From positions 1 through 5,230 of the forward strand of contig JAIOTM010000368.1 of the NCBI GenBank assembly GCA_021106755.1: a stretch of DNA of 5,230 nucleotides, given 5' to 3'. Position 1 is the stretch's first letter, and each line of letters opens with the position of its first letter. Of this stretch, positions 1 to 5,230 are shown piece by piece. The notes under the pieces are model-generated. The model had not been told where the DNA came from. It ran no database searches and was given only the letters and a program-made list of their open reading frames with translations. The position numbers were made by a program, and so were the translations under genes. This DNA is from Candidatus Cloacimonadota bacterium (GTDB lineage: Bacteria > Cloacimonadota > Cloacimonadia > Cloacimonadales > JAIOQZ01).

Positions 1-866
1 AAAATACCGCCCCTTTGATGAAAGCATTCGACTACTACATCCGGGCGCGGGAATCACTCAAGGCAACCGAAGTGGATTCCAGAGCGTTCGCGATTGAAAT
101 GGATATGGGTGTAAATCAGATAAATGAATTAGCCTATAATCTTGATTCCAACCTGCTGCTCACAAAAAACTATTTCTACAATATCGGGGTTGATATTTAC
201 AACAACGAGAAATGGCAGGAAGCACTCACACATTTTGAGATGATGATAAAACACTATCCACCAGATGGGCAATTACTCAGCATAATGATATTCGCCAGCG
301 AAAATCTTAATGACAGCAGACGTTTCAATAAATACGTGAACATGATGCTGAAGGCGGATAACCCGGATGGCGGTATCATTGGTTATGCCGCGGAGAAGTA
401 TTTCAGTCAGAAAAAATACTCAAAATCGGCACAGTATTTCCTCAAAGCGGGGGAAATCAACGAAAATCCTGTTTATTACTACAACGCCGGAGTTTGCTAC
501 GAACGGATTAAACAAACCGATAAGGCTCTGGAAGCTTTTAACAAAACCATACAAACAGACCCGACTCACGTTGATGCCCATATCTCTGCCGCCAAGATTT
601 ATGACAAACAAGGCAATCTTGAAACAGCTTTGCAGCTTATGAGAAAAGCTCTGAAATTAGTCCCGGATGACCTTGAAAATCTTTCCTGGATCAGCACAGC
701 TTTATACAAACAAAAAAAATGCGAAGAAGCACTTAAATACGCGAAACGCTGGTTCAACATGGACCCTGGTGAGAAAGATGCCGTAATTATCCTTTACCAA
801 TGTTCTAAGACACTCGGCAAATCGGAAGATGAAATGAAATACGCTGAAATATTGGAAAGAATGTAA
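1..866 (+). CDS. TPR-repeat protein, 5' end missing
   Basis: The reading frame is open to the left edge: the codons from base 3 (AAT ACC GCC CCT TTG ATG) contain no stop, so the gene very probably begins upstream and the TTG at 15 or ATG at 18 is not necessarily its start. Counting from the TTG, about 283 residues are visible. Helical 34-residue TPR units can be read at about 51-84, 119-152, 153-186 (PVYYYNAGVCYERIKQ...), 187-220 and 221-254, with the typical A/G-x-x-Y and A-L-x-x-F/Y positions and a proline near each repeat end (DP, VPDD, MDPGE). TPR arrays bind proteins or peptides; no enzymatic domain, signal peptide or membrane segment is seen in this part. The gene is followed by a non-coding gap of about 190 bases, so it is likely a separate transcription unit from the Bat-type genes. 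A run of eight A (712-719) lies inside the gene, but the frame continues normally. Its specific role is unknown. Confidence 0.85.
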   Translation, partial: NTAPLMKAFDYYIRARESLKATEVDSRAFAIEMDMGVNQINELAYNLDSNLLLTKNYFYNIGVDIYNNEKWQEALTHFEMMIKHYPPDGQLLSIMIFASENLNDSRRFNKYVNMMLKADNPDGGIIGYAAEKYFSQKKYSKSAQYFLKAGEINENPVYYYNAGVCYERIKQTDKALEAFNKTIQTDPTHVDAHISAAKIYDKQGNLETALQLMRKALKLVPDDLENLSWISTALYKQKKCEEALKYAKRWFNMDPGEKDAVIILYQCSKTLGKSEDEMKYAEILERM

Positions 867-885
867 GTCTTATTTATCATATACC

Positions 886-990
886 ATTTAAGATTTGAGA
901 AAACCTTTGTAATAAGCCGTTTTTACAGGTTGTTACGAACGATGTTAGTAGGTATATCTTATATGAAATTTTCAATCTTAAATCTTAAAT
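886..990. repeat. 15-base inverted repeat spaced by 75 bases
   Basis: Left arm ATTTAAGATTTGAGA (886-900) and right arm TCTTAAATCTTAAAT (976-990) are reverse complements at 14 of 15 positions; the single mismatch would be a G-U pair in RNA. The inner 11 bases (ATTTAAGATTT / AAATCTTAAAT) match perfectly. The right arm also contains a tandem TCTTAAA TCTTAAA. The 105-base unit has a MITE-like shape, but no convincing target-site duplication flanks it (only CC on both sides). Chance similarity in AT-rich DNA or a paired regulatory site are equally possible. Confidence 0.4.
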
Positions 991-1033
991 CCGGAAGTAT
1001 CTTTTTGGCATTAGCTATCACTTGACATATTAA

Positions 1034-1041
1034 TACCTTTG
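1034..1041 (+). promoter_or_regulatory. Possible Bacteroidota-type -7 promoter element
   Basis: TACCTTTG exactly fits the TAnnTTTG -7 consensus known from Bacteroidota promoters and lies 14 bases before the ATG at 1056. A TTGACA at 1022-1027 lies too close (6 bases) to serve as its -33 partner. Read instead as a sigma70 -35 box, that TTGACA has only a poor -10 (AATTTA, 1045-1050) at 17 bases. If used, transcription would start a few bases before the ATG and leave a very short leader. Supported by the motif and position only. Confidence 0.25.
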
Positions 1042-1055
1042 CAGAATTTAGTGGC

Positions 1056-1550
1056 ATGAATAGAGGAATTTTGTTACTATCAGACACACATGGAAATATG
1101 GCACTGCTCGAGCAGGCTCTCAGGCGCGAATCCGACTGTGAATACATATTTCACCTGGGCGATAACTATGAAGATATGGACAAGTTTCCAGCTCTGGTAG
1201 CTGGGAAAACCGTTATTCGGGTGCCTGGAATTTTTCATGCGGGGTACCGCGATGGCTCGTTGGCTAAGGTTCAGAGGGTTGAGATTGGTGGCTGGCGATT
1301 TTTGCTGACGCATGATGTTCAGGATGTTTCCAGTTTAGAAGAAGTGGATATAATTCTGCATGGTCATACTCACTATGCTGACTGTGTAAAGGTGCAGGAC
1401 GTCTATTTGTTGAATCCGGGGCATCTCAAGTCAGCAAAAGACCGAGGCTACAATGCGTCGTATGCCGTTGTGCGGGCGGATGATAACCAGCTTAAAATCA
1501 ACTTTCTCTCTGCGGCTGGCGTAACTTTCAGAACAGAACAGGTGGTATAG
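1056..1550 (+). CDS. YfcE/MJ0936-like metallophosphoesterase
   Basis: A small calcineurin-like phosphoesterase of 164 residues, close to the usual size of the YfcE/MJ0936 type, cytoplasmic, with no signal peptide. Metal-ligand motifs appear in order: SDTHGN (residues 9-14, D10 and H12), GDN (35-37, D36), TH (85-86), HGHTH (102-106) and the NPGH that follows in this family (120-123). Families of this type hydrolyse phosphomonoesters or phosphodiesters with two divalent metals; the substrate here cannot be told. The usual GN(H/C)(D/E) motif between D36 and H86 is not seen: the corresponding stretch reads VPGIFHAGYRD (56-66). The start is well constrained, because an in-frame TGA lies at 1023-1025 and no ATG, GTG or TTG falls between. 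No strong Shine-Dalgarno site precedes it. The stop codon is followed at once by the next gene's ATG, so the two are very likely co-transcribed. Confidence 0.9.
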   Translation: MNRGILLLSDTHGNMALLEQALRRESDCEYIFHLGDNYEDMDKFPALVAGKTVIRVPGIFHAGYRDGSLAKVQRVEIGGWRFLLTHDVQDVSSLEEVDIILHGHTHYADCVKVQDVYLLNPGHLKSAKDRGYNASYAVVRADDNQLKINFLSAAGVTFRTEQVV

Positions 1551-2009
1551 ATGAGTTTTACCTTACTCAATGTTTCTACAAACCAGTACGATGGTCTGCT
1601 GAAACTATTTATCGGACTTTTTGCCATTGTCTTGATGTTATGGATTATTGCGAGAGGGCGGGGTCGTTTCAGACGAAAGAAATCTGTTAATAAAAGGTTT
1701 CACAAACGTCTCAGTCCGGGAATCCGACTCTATTCTAAACTGTTAGATATGGAACTTGGCAAAAGGCGGTTGAGTGGTGGAAGATTGTACCAGCTTATTC
1801 TGGATTACTATTCAGCGATTAAACAGGATAGAAAAACTGACGAGCAAACCCGCATGCAGGCAAAAAAATATCTCAAAGAAGCAGAAAAATTGAAACACGC
1901 AGGCAACGAAGCTGTTATAGAATATATAAAGAAAATCAAAAAGGACTTTACCGGCACTACTGAAAGACCGGATGCGTATGATGATGAGGAAATACGAAAT
2001 AACTGCTGA
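1551..2009 (+). CDS. Unknown single-pass membrane protein with basic helical tail
   Basis: I do not recognise a family for this 152-residue protein. Residues about 15-34 form one hydrophobic helix (LLKLFIGLFAIVLMLWIIA), followed directly by a strongly basic stretch (RGRGRFRRKK), which by the positive-inside rule puts the C-terminal part in the cytoplasm. The rest (about 45-135) is predominantly helical and lysine/arginine-rich, and the tail (about 137-150) is acidic. The start is supported by an AGGTGG ribosome binding site at 1540-1545, five bases before the ATG, and by the ATG abutting the phosphoesterase stop, which suggests translational coupling. It lies between the phosphoesterase gene and moxR, 63 bases before the latter. 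It could be an accessory part of the MoxR/DUF58 module or a partner of the phosphoesterase; the sequence does not decide this. Confidence 0.75.
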   Translation: MSFTLLNVSTNQYDGLLKLFIGLFAIVLMLWIIARGRGRFRRKKSVNKRFHKRLSPGIRLYSKLLDMELGKRRLSGGRLYQLILDYYSAIKQDRKTDEQTRMQAKKYLKEAEKLKHAGNEAVIEYIKKIKKDFTGTTERPDAYDDEEIRNNC

Positions 2010-2020
2010 AAACAGCATTT
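2004..2020 (+). terminator. Small hairpin over the stop codon (weak terminator or attenuator candidate)
   Basis: TGCTG (2004-2008), loop AAAA (2009-2012) and CAGCA (2013-2017) form a five-pair stem followed by only TTT. The stem overlaps the TGA stop of the membrane-protein gene. It is too short and its T-run too brief to be a convincing intrinsic terminator; it might partly reduce transcription into moxR or stabilise the upstream mRNA. Confidence 0.2.
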
Positions 2021-2063
2021 CTGAAATAACAACAAATGAAAACTACACTATTTACCGAAAACC

Positions 2064-2071
2064 GGAGGTGA
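2064..2071 (+). promoter_or_regulatory. Strong Shine-Dalgarno site of moxR
   Basis: GGAGGTGA is a perfect complement to the 3' end of 16S rRNA, with the GGAGG core four bases before the ATG at 2073. It fixes that start. It also shows that this organism uses strong Shine-Dalgarno initiation, which is uncommon in Bacteroidota. Confidence 0.85.
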
Positions 2072-2072
2072 G

Positions 2073-3059
2073 ATGAATATTGAAGAGATAAATCGCAAAG
2101 TGATGGAATATAGCCCCGAAATATCCCGCATGGAAGAAGAAATCCGCAAAGTTATTGTAGGTCAGGAATATATGATTCGCCGGATTCTGGTGGGTTTACT
2201 TGCTAATGGGCATATACTTTTAGAAGGTGTGCCCGGACTTGCGAAAACACTCGCAGTAAGAACCGTGGCTCAAACTATTGATGCTTCATTCAAACGACTT
2301 CAGTTTACTCCTGATTTGCTTCCTGCTGATTTGATTGGAACAATGATTTACAATCAGAAGACTATAGAGTTCGAAGTTGAAAAGGGTCCAATATTCGCAA
2401 ACTTTGTGCTTGCCGATGAGATTAACCGATCACCGGCTAAGGTGCAGTCAGCTTTATTGGAAGCGATGCAGGAGAGGCAGGTAACTATCAGTAAGGAAAC
2501 ACACAATCTTCCCAACCCGTTTCTCGTAATGGCGACACAGAATCCGTTAGAGCAGGAAGGAACCTATCCGTTACCGGAAGCACAGGTTGACCGCTTTATG
2601 CTCAAGCTTCTCGTGGAGTATCCCAACCGCGACGAAGAGCGGGACATCCTCAACCGGATGATACGGGGCGAAGAGATTCCTGTTAACAAGGTAATTACAC
2701 CTCAGAATATACTGAAAATCCGCGAGTTAGTTAGAGATATTCACATGGAAGATAAGATTAAGGAGTATATCCTTGATTTAGTCTTTGCTACCCGTAATCA
2801 GGAAAAATTCCCCAATCTCAGCGATTTAAAAGACCTGATTGAGTGTGGCGCGTCACCAAGAGCTTCGATTTACTTAGCACAGGCGGCAAAGGCACACGCC
2901 ATGCTGGAGCATCGCGGCTTTGTTACCCCCGATGACGTAAAAGCCATTGGCAGAGATGTGCTTCGTCACCGCATTATCTTAACCTACGAAGCAGAAGCAG
3001 AACAGAAAAGTCAGGAATATATCGTTAACCGCTTATTCGATGAGATTGAAGTTCCGTAA
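2073..3059 (+). CDS. moxR: MoxR-family AAA+ ATPase
   Basis: A 328-residue AAA+ ATPase of the MoxR family (AAA_3 type), full length for the group and cytoplasmic. Visible motifs are Walker A GVPGLAKT (52-59), Walker B VLADEINR (112-119), sensor 1 ATQNP (154-158), the conserved EQEGTYPLPEAQVDRF block (160-175) with the presumed arginine finger R174, and sensor 2 GASPRA (259-264). The C-terminal helical lid domain runs to the end and includes the family's VTPDDVK motif (284-290). MoxR proteins form ATP-driven rings that act as chaperones on VWA-domain partners, here most likely the DUF58 protein encoded three bases downstream. The start follows a very strong ribosome binding site. Nothing is missing or damaged. 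The family assignment is firm; the substrate is inferred from the context. Confidence 0.97.
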   Translation: MNIEEINRKVMEYSPEISRMEEEIRKVIVGQEYMIRRILVGLLANGHILLEGVPGLAKTLAVRTVAQTIDASFKRLQFTPDLLPADLIGTMIYNQKTIEFEVEKGPIFANFVLADEINRSPAKVQSALLEAMQERQVTISKETHNLPNPFLVMATQNPLEQEGTYPLPEAQVDRFMLKLLVEYPNRDEERDILNRMIRGEEIPVNKVITPQNILKIRELVRDIHMEDKIKEYILDLVFATRNQEKFPNLSDLKDLIECGASPRASIYLAQAAKAHAMLEHRGFVTPDDVKAIGRDVLRHRIILTYEAEAEQKSQEYIVNRLFDEIEVP

Positions 3060-3062
3060 AAC

Positions 3063-3944
3063 ATGGATACAACAGAGATTCTAAAGAAGATACGCAAGAT
3101 AGAAATAACCACGCGTAATATGGTCAACGACCTGTTCGCGGGTGAGTATCATAGCCTGTTCAAAGGGCAGGGGCTGGAGTTCTCAGAGGTTCGGGCGTAT
3201 CAAACGGGAGACAGCTACCGTCAAATTGACTGGAATGTGTCGGCACGGATGGGGCATCCCTATATAAAGAAATTCGAGGAAACCCGCGAGCTGAATGTTT
3301 TATTTCTCGTGGATGCCAGTGCTTCAACTCTCTTCGGTACCCGTGGTAGTCTCAAGAGCGAATACATCACCGAAGTAACCGCAGTACTCTCATTTTCTGC
3401 CTTGTCTAACAACGACAAAGTAGGTTTGCTCTTGTTCTCGGATGAGATTGAGCGTTATATTCCGCCCCGCAAAGGAAAGAAAACAGCACTTCGCATACTG
3501 CGTGATATTCTCTACTTCGAGCCGGAAAATACGCGGACAGATATCCGCAAGGCTACGGAGTATGTTTACCGACTTCTGAAGAAAAAAAGCATCATTTTTG
3601 TAATCTCCGATTTTTTAGACACCGATTATGAAGACAGCCTGAAAATCCTTGCCCGTAAGCATGACGTGATTGCCCTCAATGTGCGGGATGATGCTGAGAT
3701 GGAGCTTCCAAGAGCGGGAATTCTGCATCTGCGTGATCCTGAAACCGGGGAAAAACTGACGGTGAATACTTATTCCCATCGTGTGCGAAATGCCTACAAA
3801 ATCGCCGCTGAAAAAAAACAGGACGAGATAGCCACAAAATTCAAGCGCATGAAAATAGACCTGCTTAATCTCCGCACCGATCAACCCTACGCTAAGGAAC
3901 TGCTGAAATTCTTCAAAATGCGTCTGCGAAGGAAATCAGCATGA
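3063..3944 (+). CDS. DUF58 domain protein (VWA-like fold)
   Basis: This 293-residue protein carries the classical DUF58 signature: G-E-Y-x-S-x-F-K-G-x-G-x-x-F-x-E-V-R-x-Y at 27-46, then GDSYRQIDWNVSAR (49-62) and the FEETREL stretch (71-77). A VWA-like domain follows with a MIDAS-type motif DASAS (84-88), a candidate T-D at 159-160 (TRTDI) and a strand ending in ISDF (181-184), which suggests divalent-metal-dependent binding of a partner. No signal peptide or membrane helix is seen, so it is a soluble cytoplasmic protein. DUF58 genes typically follow moxR in Bat-type clusters, and the protein is the likely client of the MoxR ATPase. The ATG lies three bases after the moxR stop with only a weak ribosome binding site, which suggests translational coupling. 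The TGA stop overlaps the next gene's start (ATGA). Eight A at 3811-3818 do not disturb the frame. Confidence 0.95.
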   Translation: MDTTEILKKIRKIEITTRNMVNDLFAGEYHSLFKGQGLEFSEVRAYQTGDSYRQIDWNVSARMGHPYIKKFEETRELNVLFLVDASASTLFGTRGSLKSEYITEVTAVLSFSALSNNDKVGLLLFSDEIERYIPPRKGKKTALRILRDILYFEPENTRTDIRKATEYVYRLLKKKSIIFVISDFLDTDYEDSLKILARKHDVIALNVRDDAEMELPRAGILHLRDPETGEKLTVNTYSHRVRNAYKIAAEKKQDEIATKFKRMKIDLLNLRTDQPYAKELLKFFKMRLRRKSA

Positions 3945-4840
3945 AGTTTTTCCTCTTGTTATTGATTGCGTTTCTGCCACTAATGGGAAATTCCGCTACT
4001 CTGGAATACCAGGTGGACAAGCCTTCGCAACTTTATATTGGTACACCGTTTCATGTGCGGGTGGATATTACAGCTACCGCAAACGACACAATTTACGCTC
4101 CAAGGCAGGATACGCTGGATGCGTTCATTATCCATGATATTCGCCAGACTGTGGAAGAAACCGAAAGTGGAGAGATAATTACTCACCTCGACCTGATTAC
4201 AGCGGGATGGGAGACTGGCAGCAACGAATTTCCCAAGCTTGAGTTTACAGTTACATCCGGCGATAATGTGCAAAAACTGACTACCGAGCCGTTTCTTATC
4301 AGCATTAATACTGTGCTGCAAGACAGCAGTGCCACCCCTATGGATATTGCCGCACCAGTGTGGGTTCATTTGCGTTTTATGGATTACGCTCTACCAGTTT
4401 TTGTGCTTGCCGTGCTTATCTTTGCAATATGGTATCTTATAAAATTCCTGCGCAGACCCAAAGAAGCAATTGAGCCAACCGCTCCGGTGGACACCCGTCC
4501 AGCATGGGTTCGGGCTATGGAGTTACTGGAAGCTCTCAAAACCAAAAAGCTGTTGGAGCAGGGAAGATTCCTCGATTTTCATTTCGAGCTTTCAATGATT
4601 CTCCGCTACTTTATTGAATACCACTACGGAATTAAAGCTATGGAAATGACCACCAGCGAAATTCGTTTTGCTCTGAGCATTCGAGACAAACAAGAAAAAG
4701 GCTGGATTATGGATTATCTTTCACAAGCTGACAAAATTAAATTCGCGAAACATACACCAACTCAGGAGATTTCTATTGACGCGCTTAGGGAACTAGAGCG
4801 ATATCTAACTGACTTTGGAAAACAACCAAAAGGAGAGTGA
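3941..4840 (+). CDS. Short BatD-like membrane protein
   Basis: A 299-residue envelope protein. The N-terminus (MKFFLLLLIAFLPLMGNSA) is a clear signal peptide, with likely cleavage near residue 19. A beta-rich periplasmic part follows (about 21-145), then one membrane helix (about 149-170, ALPVFVLAVLIFAIWYLIKF), then RR and a proline-rich linker. The C-terminal cytoplasmic helical domain (about 187-292) has the pattern commonly seen in proteins encoded after DUF58 genes: AWVRAMELLEALK, LLEQGRF, F-x-x-E-L-S-x-I-L-R-Y-F-I and the EMTTSEI motif (235-241). This layout is BatD-like, but the protein is much shorter than typical BatD proteins of roughly 500-600 residues, with a reduced periplasmic part. 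The start is supported by AAGGA at 3929-3933 and the four-base ATGA overlap with the DUF58 gene. It probably anchors the MoxR/DUF58 module in the membrane; its exact function is unknown. Confidence 0.8.
   Translation: MKFFLLLLIAFLPLMGNSATLEYQVDKPSQLYIGTPFHVRVDITATANDTIYAPRQDTLDAFIIHDIRQTVEETESGEIITHLDLITAGWETGSNEFPKLEFTVTSGDNVQKLTTEPFLISINTVLQDSSATPMDIAAPVWVHLRFMDYALPVFVLAVLIFAIWYLIKFLRRPKEAIEPTAPVDTRPAWVRAMELLEALKTKKLLEQGRFLDFHFELSMILRYFIEYHYGIKAMEMTTSEIRFALSIRDKQEKGWIMDYLSQADKIKFAKHTPTQEISIDALRELERYLTDFGKQPKGE
4830..4837 (+). promoter_or_regulatory. Shine-Dalgarno site of the AAA ATPase gene
   Basis: AAGGAGAG at the very end of the BatD-like gene gives an AGGAG core (4831-4835) six bases before the ATG at 4842. 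The upstream TGA (4838-4840) ends one base before that ATG, so termination and re-initiation are coupled. This decides the start of the downstream gene in favour of 4842 over the in-frame ATG at 4872. Confidence 0.8.
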
Positions 4841-4841
4841 G

Positions 4842-5230
4842 ATGAGTAACGAAAAGCCAATTGTAAGAAATATGATAATTGAAGGCTACAAATGCCATAA
4901 CTACCTTGAATTACATGACATGGCAAATGTAAATCTTTTTGGGGGAGAAAATAATGCTGGAAAGACATCGATATTGGAAATTTTAAATATAGCATCTGCT
5001 ATTAATTGGAATCATGCTAATTTGAGATATCCAAATTCACTAAATGTTATAGATGAATTGAAAACAGTTTTAAATAGTCGATACTCATTTGAGATATTAC
5101 AGGGAAAGCTGGGGCACAGACATTTTAAAACTCACCAAAATATGATATTCTGCTCTCAATCAAGTTCATCAAATGTTATCAAAATTTACTTCGATCGTAG
5201 CAATGGTGATTCCATTGATTTCTCTGTAGT
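4842..5230 (+). CDS. AAA-family ATPase with OLD/RecF-like N-terminus, 3' end missing
   Basis: The frame from the ATG at 4842 is open to the right edge (129 codons plus two bases). It encodes an N-terminal segment typical of SMC/RecF/OLD-type ATPases: a strand MIIEGYKCHNYLEL (11-24), then NVNLFGGENNAGKTSILEIL with Walker A G-E-N-N-A-G-K-T at 35-42. Such ATPases occur in RecF, in OLD-family nucleases (ATPase plus Toprim) and in many anti-phage systems. Walker B, signature, Toprim or other C-terminal domains lie outside the window, so the subtype and any nuclease activity cannot be told. Base composition is clearly lower in GC than in the genes before it (about 31% by hand count over 4861-5220), with many AT-ending codons, suggesting horizontal acquisition. 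It occupies the place where a VWA-domain BatA gene would be expected. The ATPase assignment is firm; a defence role is inference. Confidence 0.85.
   Translation, partial: MSNEKPIVRNMIIEGYKCHNYLELHDMANVNLFGGENNAGKTSILEILNIASAINWNHANLRYPNSLNVIDELKTVLNSRYSFEILQGKLGHRHFKTHQNMIFCSQSSSSNVIKIYFDRSNGDSIDFSV

Larger units (their letters stand above)
867..1055. other. AT-rich intergenic region
   Basis: No coding sequence is supported in this gap. It holds a long-range inverted repeat (886-900 with 976-990), a weak bulged hairpin (902-931) with no following T-run, a loosely sigma70-like pair (TTGTTA at 930-935 and TATATC at 953-958, spacer 17), and a TACCTTTG motif at 1034-1041 just before the phosphoesterase start. 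The gap most likely ends the TPR transcription unit and carries the promoter of the downstream gene series, but neither function is proven by the sequence. Confidence 0.6.

Noticed and set aside
367..642. Second frame of 91 codons within the TPR gene
   Set aside because: It overlaps the convincing TPR repeats, and its translation is basic and of low complexity without domain features.
712..719. Run of eight A in the TPR gene (another at 3811-3818 in the DUF58 gene) as programmed slippage site
   Set aside because: The normal frame continues with the family's motifs on both sides, and no alternative product or stimulatory structure is evident.
902..931. Hairpin AACCT-TT-GTAA / TTAC-AGGTT as terminator of the TPR gene
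   Set aside because: The stem is interrupted by a bulge, its loop is ten bases, and no T-run follows, so it does not look like an intrinsic terminator.
930..958. Sigma70-like promoter TTGTTA - 17 bases - TATATC
   Set aside because: Each box matches the consensus at only four of six positions, which is expected by chance in such AT-rich sequence; mentioned only as a weak alternative.
2036..2071. Eleven-codon reading frame ending one base before the moxR start, as a possible leader peptide
   Set aside because: It has no ribosome binding site and no regulatory codon run, and its end simply overlaps the moxR Shine-Dalgarno site.
3980..4369. Antisense open frame of 129 codons opposite the BatD-like gene
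   Set aside because: It lies wholly within a well-supported gene on the other strand and its translation shows no recognisable domain; a shadow frame.

Overview
This is a bacterial chromosomal window in which every supportable gene lies on the + strand. It holds the 3' part of a tetratricopeptide-repeat (TPR) gene, an AT-rich intergenic gap of about 190 bases, and a tight gene series: metallophosphoesterase, unknown single-pass membrane protein, MoxR-type AAA+ ATPase, DUF58 protein, short BatD-like membrane protein, and the 5' part of an AAA-family ATPase with an OLD/RecF-like N-terminus. The gene order moxR - DUF58 - BatD-like membrane protein is that of the Bat (Bacteroides aerotolerance-type) clusters common in Bacteroidota and relatives. 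A phylum cannot be fixed. The protein style fits the FCB group (Bacteroidota, Cloacimonadota, Marinimicrobia-like lineages). Strong Shine-Dalgarno sites before moxR (GGAGGTGA) and before the last gene (AAGGAGAG) argue against a typical Bacteroidota member, since those rarely use such sites.

Layout. Bases 1-866: TPR protein, open at the window's left edge. 867-1055: non-coding, with a 15-base inverted repeat (886-900 / 976-990), a weak hairpin and a possible promoter motif close to the next start. 1056-1550: YfcE/MJ0936-like phosphoesterase, whose stop codon is followed directly by the ATG of the 1551-2009 membrane protein. 2010-2072: short spacer starting in a small hairpin and ending in a strong ribosome binding site. 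2073-4840: moxR, DUF58 and BatD-like genes, spaced by 3 bases and then overlapping by 4. 4842-5230: ATPase, truncated by the window's right edge.

How the genes may work together. In the established picture, MoxR ATPases act as chaperone-like partners of von Willebrand A-type proteins. DUF58 proteins carry a VWA-like fold with a metal-binding motif, and BatD-like proteins span the membrane with a periplasmic N-terminal part. The three genes probably form one envelope-associated module. The usual continuation would be VWA-domain BatA/BatB genes. Instead the next gene is an unrelated ATPase with a clear Walker A motif and much lower GC (hand count 111 of 360 bases, about 31%, against roughly 48-50% in two sampled 60-base stretches of the module). 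This junction is the most interesting point: it looks like the left edge of an acquired accessory segment, possibly a defence or DNA-processing gene, but the rest of that gene and its neighbours lie outside the window.
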